A DNA stretch of 8,202 bases, taken from an uncultured Bacilli bacterium. Its GTDB lineage: Bacteria; Bacillota_I; Bacilli_A; RF39; UBA660. The stretch lies in the NCBI GenBank assembly GCA_944372725.1, contig CALWAA010000044.1:1-8202 (forward strand). Direction: 5' to 3'. The translations under genes were made by a program, and so were the position numbers. Below the pieces are notes generated by a model that did no database searches, was not told where the DNA came from, and was given only the letters and a program-made list of their open reading frames with translations. Below are positions 6,994 through 8,202 of the stretch, in pieces; the first letter of the stretch is position 1; every line of letters starts with the position of its first letter.

Positions 6994-6999
6994 TACAAT
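6991..6999 (+). promoter_or_regulatory. Extended -10 promoter for the 42-aa peptide gene
   Basis: TGATACAAT fits the extended -10 form TGnTATAAT with one mismatch. No good -35 is present 16-18 nt upstream, which is usual for extended -10 promoters. Transcription would start near 7006, about 23 nt before the ATG at 7029. The TG overlaps the upstream stop codon. Confidence 0.5.
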
Positions 7000-7028
7000 A
7001 TTAATGTTCACTCGTTAGAAAGGATTAT

Positions 7029-7157
7029 ATGAAATTAAATACAGATGAGCTTTTTTTAGTACAAGGTGGCTCTATACGTATTATTCAAAATGTAATAGCA
7101 AGAATGATTCGGGCTATACATATTAGATATTTGATGCATATTTTATTTGAAGATTAA
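7029..7157 (+). CDS. Double-glycine leader peptide: candidate bacteriocin or peptide pheromone precursor
   Basis: ATG 7029 follows AAAGGA (7019-7024) by 4 nt and opens a 42-codon frame to TAA 7155-7157. Residues 1-14, MKLNTDELFLVQGG, match the double-glycine leader pattern at positions -12 (L3), -8 (E7), -7 (L8), -4 (V11), -2 and -1 (G13, G14). Such leaders are recognised and cleaved after GG by peptidase-containing ABC transporters. The remaining 28 residues start SIRIIQNVIARMIRAI. They contain four Arg and two His but only a terminal Glu-Asp, and no Cys, so a lanthipeptide or disulphide-bonded product is unlikely. On a helical wheel R17, Q20, N21, R25, R28 and H31 fall on one face and Ile/Val/Met/Ala on the other: a cationic amphipathic helix. 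The gene has its own extended -10 promoter and a terminator 7 nt downstream, so it forms a one-gene unit. No exporter, immunity gene or regulator is recognised nearby. A type I toxin-like membrane peptide is an alternative. Confidence 0.65.
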   Translation: MKLNTDELFLVQGGSIRIIQNVIARMIRAIHIRYLMHILFED

Positions 7158-7163
7158 AAAAAT

Positions 7164-7191
7164 AGACTAGGGGATTTACCTTAGTCTTTTT
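7164..7191 (+). terminator. Intrinsic terminator after the 42-aa peptide gene
   Basis: AGACTAGGG (7164-7172) pairs with CCTTAGTCT (7179-7187), with one G-T wobble, around a 6-nt loop; five T at 7187-7191 follow. A run of A before the stem could let it work on the other strand too. Confidence 0.8.
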
Positions 7192-7210
7192 GAAAACTAA
7201 GTATTAATCA

Positions 7211-7239
7211 TTGTTTTAAGAAAAATTGTATGTTATAAT
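7211..7239 (+). promoter_or_regulatory. Strong sigma-A promoter for the 293-aa protein
   Basis: A perfect -10 TATAAT at 7234-7239 is preceded by TGT (extended -10), with TTGTTT as -35 at 7211-7216 and 17 nt between them. This is the best promoter in the window. Transcription would begin near 7246, leaving a leader of about 35 nt. Confidence 0.75.
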
Positions 7240-7247
7240 TTTTTTGC

Positions 7248-7280
7248 TAGAGAGGTGGATGAGTAATTAAACTCTAAATT
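7248..7280 (+). promoter_or_regulatory. Unusual leader: distant ribosome binding site and a three-codon mini-ORF
   Basis: AGAGAGGTGG (7249-7258) is a good Shine-Dalgarno, but it lies 22 nt before the ATG at 7281, and an in-frame TAA at 7275-7277 rules out any earlier start in that frame. Directly after it, ATG AGT AAT TAA (7259-7270) encodes only Met-Ser-Asn. TAGAG (7248-7252) can pair with CTCTA (7272-7276), looping out the site. This leaves no normally spaced site for the gene. Confidence 0.45.
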
Positions 7281-8162
7281 ATGGAAGGTAAAGAAATAAT
7301 AGGTGTTGTTAGAAAAGTAGTTTTTAAGGATAAAAATGGAGAAAAAATACCATTTCCTACTGTTGATGTTGAAAAATGTTACTTATATGTTCAGTATCTT
7401 GATGATTATGAAGATTTTAATTCTGAACTTCAAATGATTGTGATAGAAGGATTATATTATTCAGTAGGAAGTGTCTTAAAATTAAAATATGTGGAGGGGA
7501 AATGGCATTTACTAGATGAGTTAGAAAGGCTAAATTGCATTGATATTTTAACTTCACAATATCATTATTTTTGTTTTAGTGATAAAAGTGATTATCCTTT
7601 AAATGAAATTGCTAGGGAAGTTTATTGTCATTGGTATTATTCATCGAAAGTGGAAACTCAATTTTTTAAGGAATTAAAAATAATTAAAGAGCAATTTGGT
7701 GGTGTAATAGATTCTAAATTGTTTAGTGATGATGTGCAAAGTATTGATTTTAATCAATTAGAATTTGTAAAGTTAATAACAGGTATTAAAAATTATTTGG
7801 CTGATGAGTGTTTATATGTGCCACGTGTACTTTGTAGTGCATTTACAGATATTAGTAAAGCAATAAAAAATGAAGAAATGGGTTTAAAAGAGTGGATTTC
7901 ATATGTAGCTTTTGTTTTTGAGTATTTAAATTGTATGTATTTTCTTTCACGCTGCGCAGCAAAGGATTTGGATGGCAGATGGCTTGATTTAAATAAGACT
8001 GGCTATTATGGATATGTATATAATGCTCAAAGAGCTATGTTAGAACTTATGTATACATTGTTACAAATTAAGGTAGATACACAAGATGCACCAATATTTG
8101 CTCAAATGAGGGAAGAACTAGAAACTAAAAAAGATGTTTACGAACGAAAATTAAAAAAGTAG
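7281..8162 (+). CDS. Cysteine-rich 293-aa protein of unknown family
   Basis: The frame runs from ATG 7281, the first start after an in-frame stop at 7275, to TAG 8160-8162. I do not recognise a family. There is no signal peptide. Residues 1-75 look beta-rich (EIIGVVRKVVFKD, KCYLYVQYL, SVGSVLKLKYVEGKWHLL) and could be a small barrel-like domain. Residues 120-293 look mostly helical, with a hydrophobic patch at about 205-222 (WISYVAFVFEYLNCMYFL) that may be a buried helix or a weak membrane segment, and a charged coiled-coil-like end (EELETKKDVYERKLKK). Eight cysteines (33, 86, 98, 116, 177, 185, 218, 225) are unusually many for an AT-rich Firmicute cytosolic protein and do not form CxxC pairs. 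It has its own strong promoter but an oddly placed ribosome binding site. It follows the double-glycine peptide gene and precedes a gene starting at 8174, 11 nt downstream. A role linked to either neighbour is conjecture. Confidence 0.75.
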   Translation: MEGKEIIGVVRKVVFKDKNGEKIPFPTVDVEKCYLYVQYLDDYEDFNSELQMIVIEGLYYSVGSVLKLKYVEGKWHLLDELERLNCIDILTSQYHYFCFSDKSDYPLNEIAREVYCHWYYSSKVETQFFKELKIIKEQFGGVIDSKLFSDDVQSIDFNQLEFVKLITGIKNYLADECLYVPRVLCSAFTDISKAIKNEEMGLKEWISYVAFVFEYLNCMYFLSRCAAKDLDGRWLDLNKTGYYGYVYNAQRAMLELMYTLLQIKVDTQDAPIFAQMREELETKKDVYERKLKK

Positions 8163-8178
8163 GATGGTTAAATATGAA
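8161..8178 (+). CDS. Start of a further gene, lost at the contig end
   Basis: AGGATGG (8161-8167) is a ribosome binding site 6 nt before an ATG at 8174-8176. It overlaps the stop codon of the preceding gene, so the two are probably co-transcribed. Only ATG AA is genomic; adapter sequence follows. The apparent short frame to a TAG at 8198-8200 is therefore an artefact and should not be annotated as a protein. Confidence 0.5.
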
Positions 8179-8202
8179 AGATCGGAAGAGCGTCGTGTAG
8201 GG
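8179..8202 (+). other. Illumina adapter sequence left at the contig end
   Basis: The last 24 bases begin AGATCGGAAGAGCGTCGTGT and match the standard TruSeq-type adapter (reverse complement of the universal/read-1 primer end). The local composition is unlike the AT-rich genome. These bases are not genomic. Confidence 0.97.

Noticed and set aside
8174..8200. Short ORF reading Met-Lys-Asp-Arg-Lys-Ser-Val-Val
   Set aside because: All but the first five bases are sequencing adapter.
1..8202. tRNA, rRNA, CRISPR array, transposase or prophage genes
   Set aside because: No cloverleaf, regularly spaced repeats, or mobile-element protein motifs were seen on reading the sequence; short or divergent cases cannot be excluded without a search.

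Overview
This window is a low-GC, densely packed, single-strand stretch that looks like a metagenomic or draft contig from an uncultured member of the Bacillota (class Bacilli, the RF39-like gut group or a relative). This placement is inferred from strong AT bias, AGGAGG/GGTG-type ribosome binding sites, short intergenic gaps, intrinsic terminators, and a surface-protein module that I recall mainly from uncultured Firmicutes. Trp is encoded by TGG and TGA is used as a stop (at 6991), so this is not a UGA-Trp Mollicute. All genes are on the + strand.

Region 1 (1-1615) holds two paralogous surface-protein genes in tandem. The first is only a 52-residue C-terminal remnant cut by the contig edge (1-158). 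The second is complete (335-1552) and has an N-terminal membrane anchor, a beta-rich middle and a C-terminal WRIVRINGDG...RPVISL module. Each is followed by an intrinsic terminator. The intergenic space also carries a 12-bp inverted repeat around a very AT-rich 79-nt spacer.

Region 2 (1644-6400) is a probable five-gene operon with gaps of 17-22 nt, ending at a terminator. It encodes a one-pass membrane protein with an acidic cytosolic tail, the radical-SAM tRNA methylthiotransferase MtaB, a small uncharacterised beta-rich protein, the SF1B helicase RecD2 and a 51-aa membrane peptide. The recognisable functions are housekeeping: modification of tRNA A37 and DNA repair or replication-fork maintenance.

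Region 3 (6410-8178) looks more accessory. It contains a DUF3298-like protein without a signal peptide. Next comes a previously uncalled 42-aa peptide gene (7029-7157) whose N-terminus matches the double-glycine (bacteriocin/pheromone) leader consensus at every key position and whose C-terminal part is a cationic amphipathic helix. This peptide gene has its own extended -10 promoter and terminator. It is followed by a 293-aa, cysteine-rich protein of unknown family that has a strong promoter but an oddly spaced ribosome binding site. A further gene begins at 8174 but is lost: the last 24 bases (8179-8202) are Illumina adapter sequence, not genome.

The best candidate for something undescribed is the 42-aa double-glycine peptide with its cysteine-rich neighbour. 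No transporter, protease or regulator for it is visible in this window.
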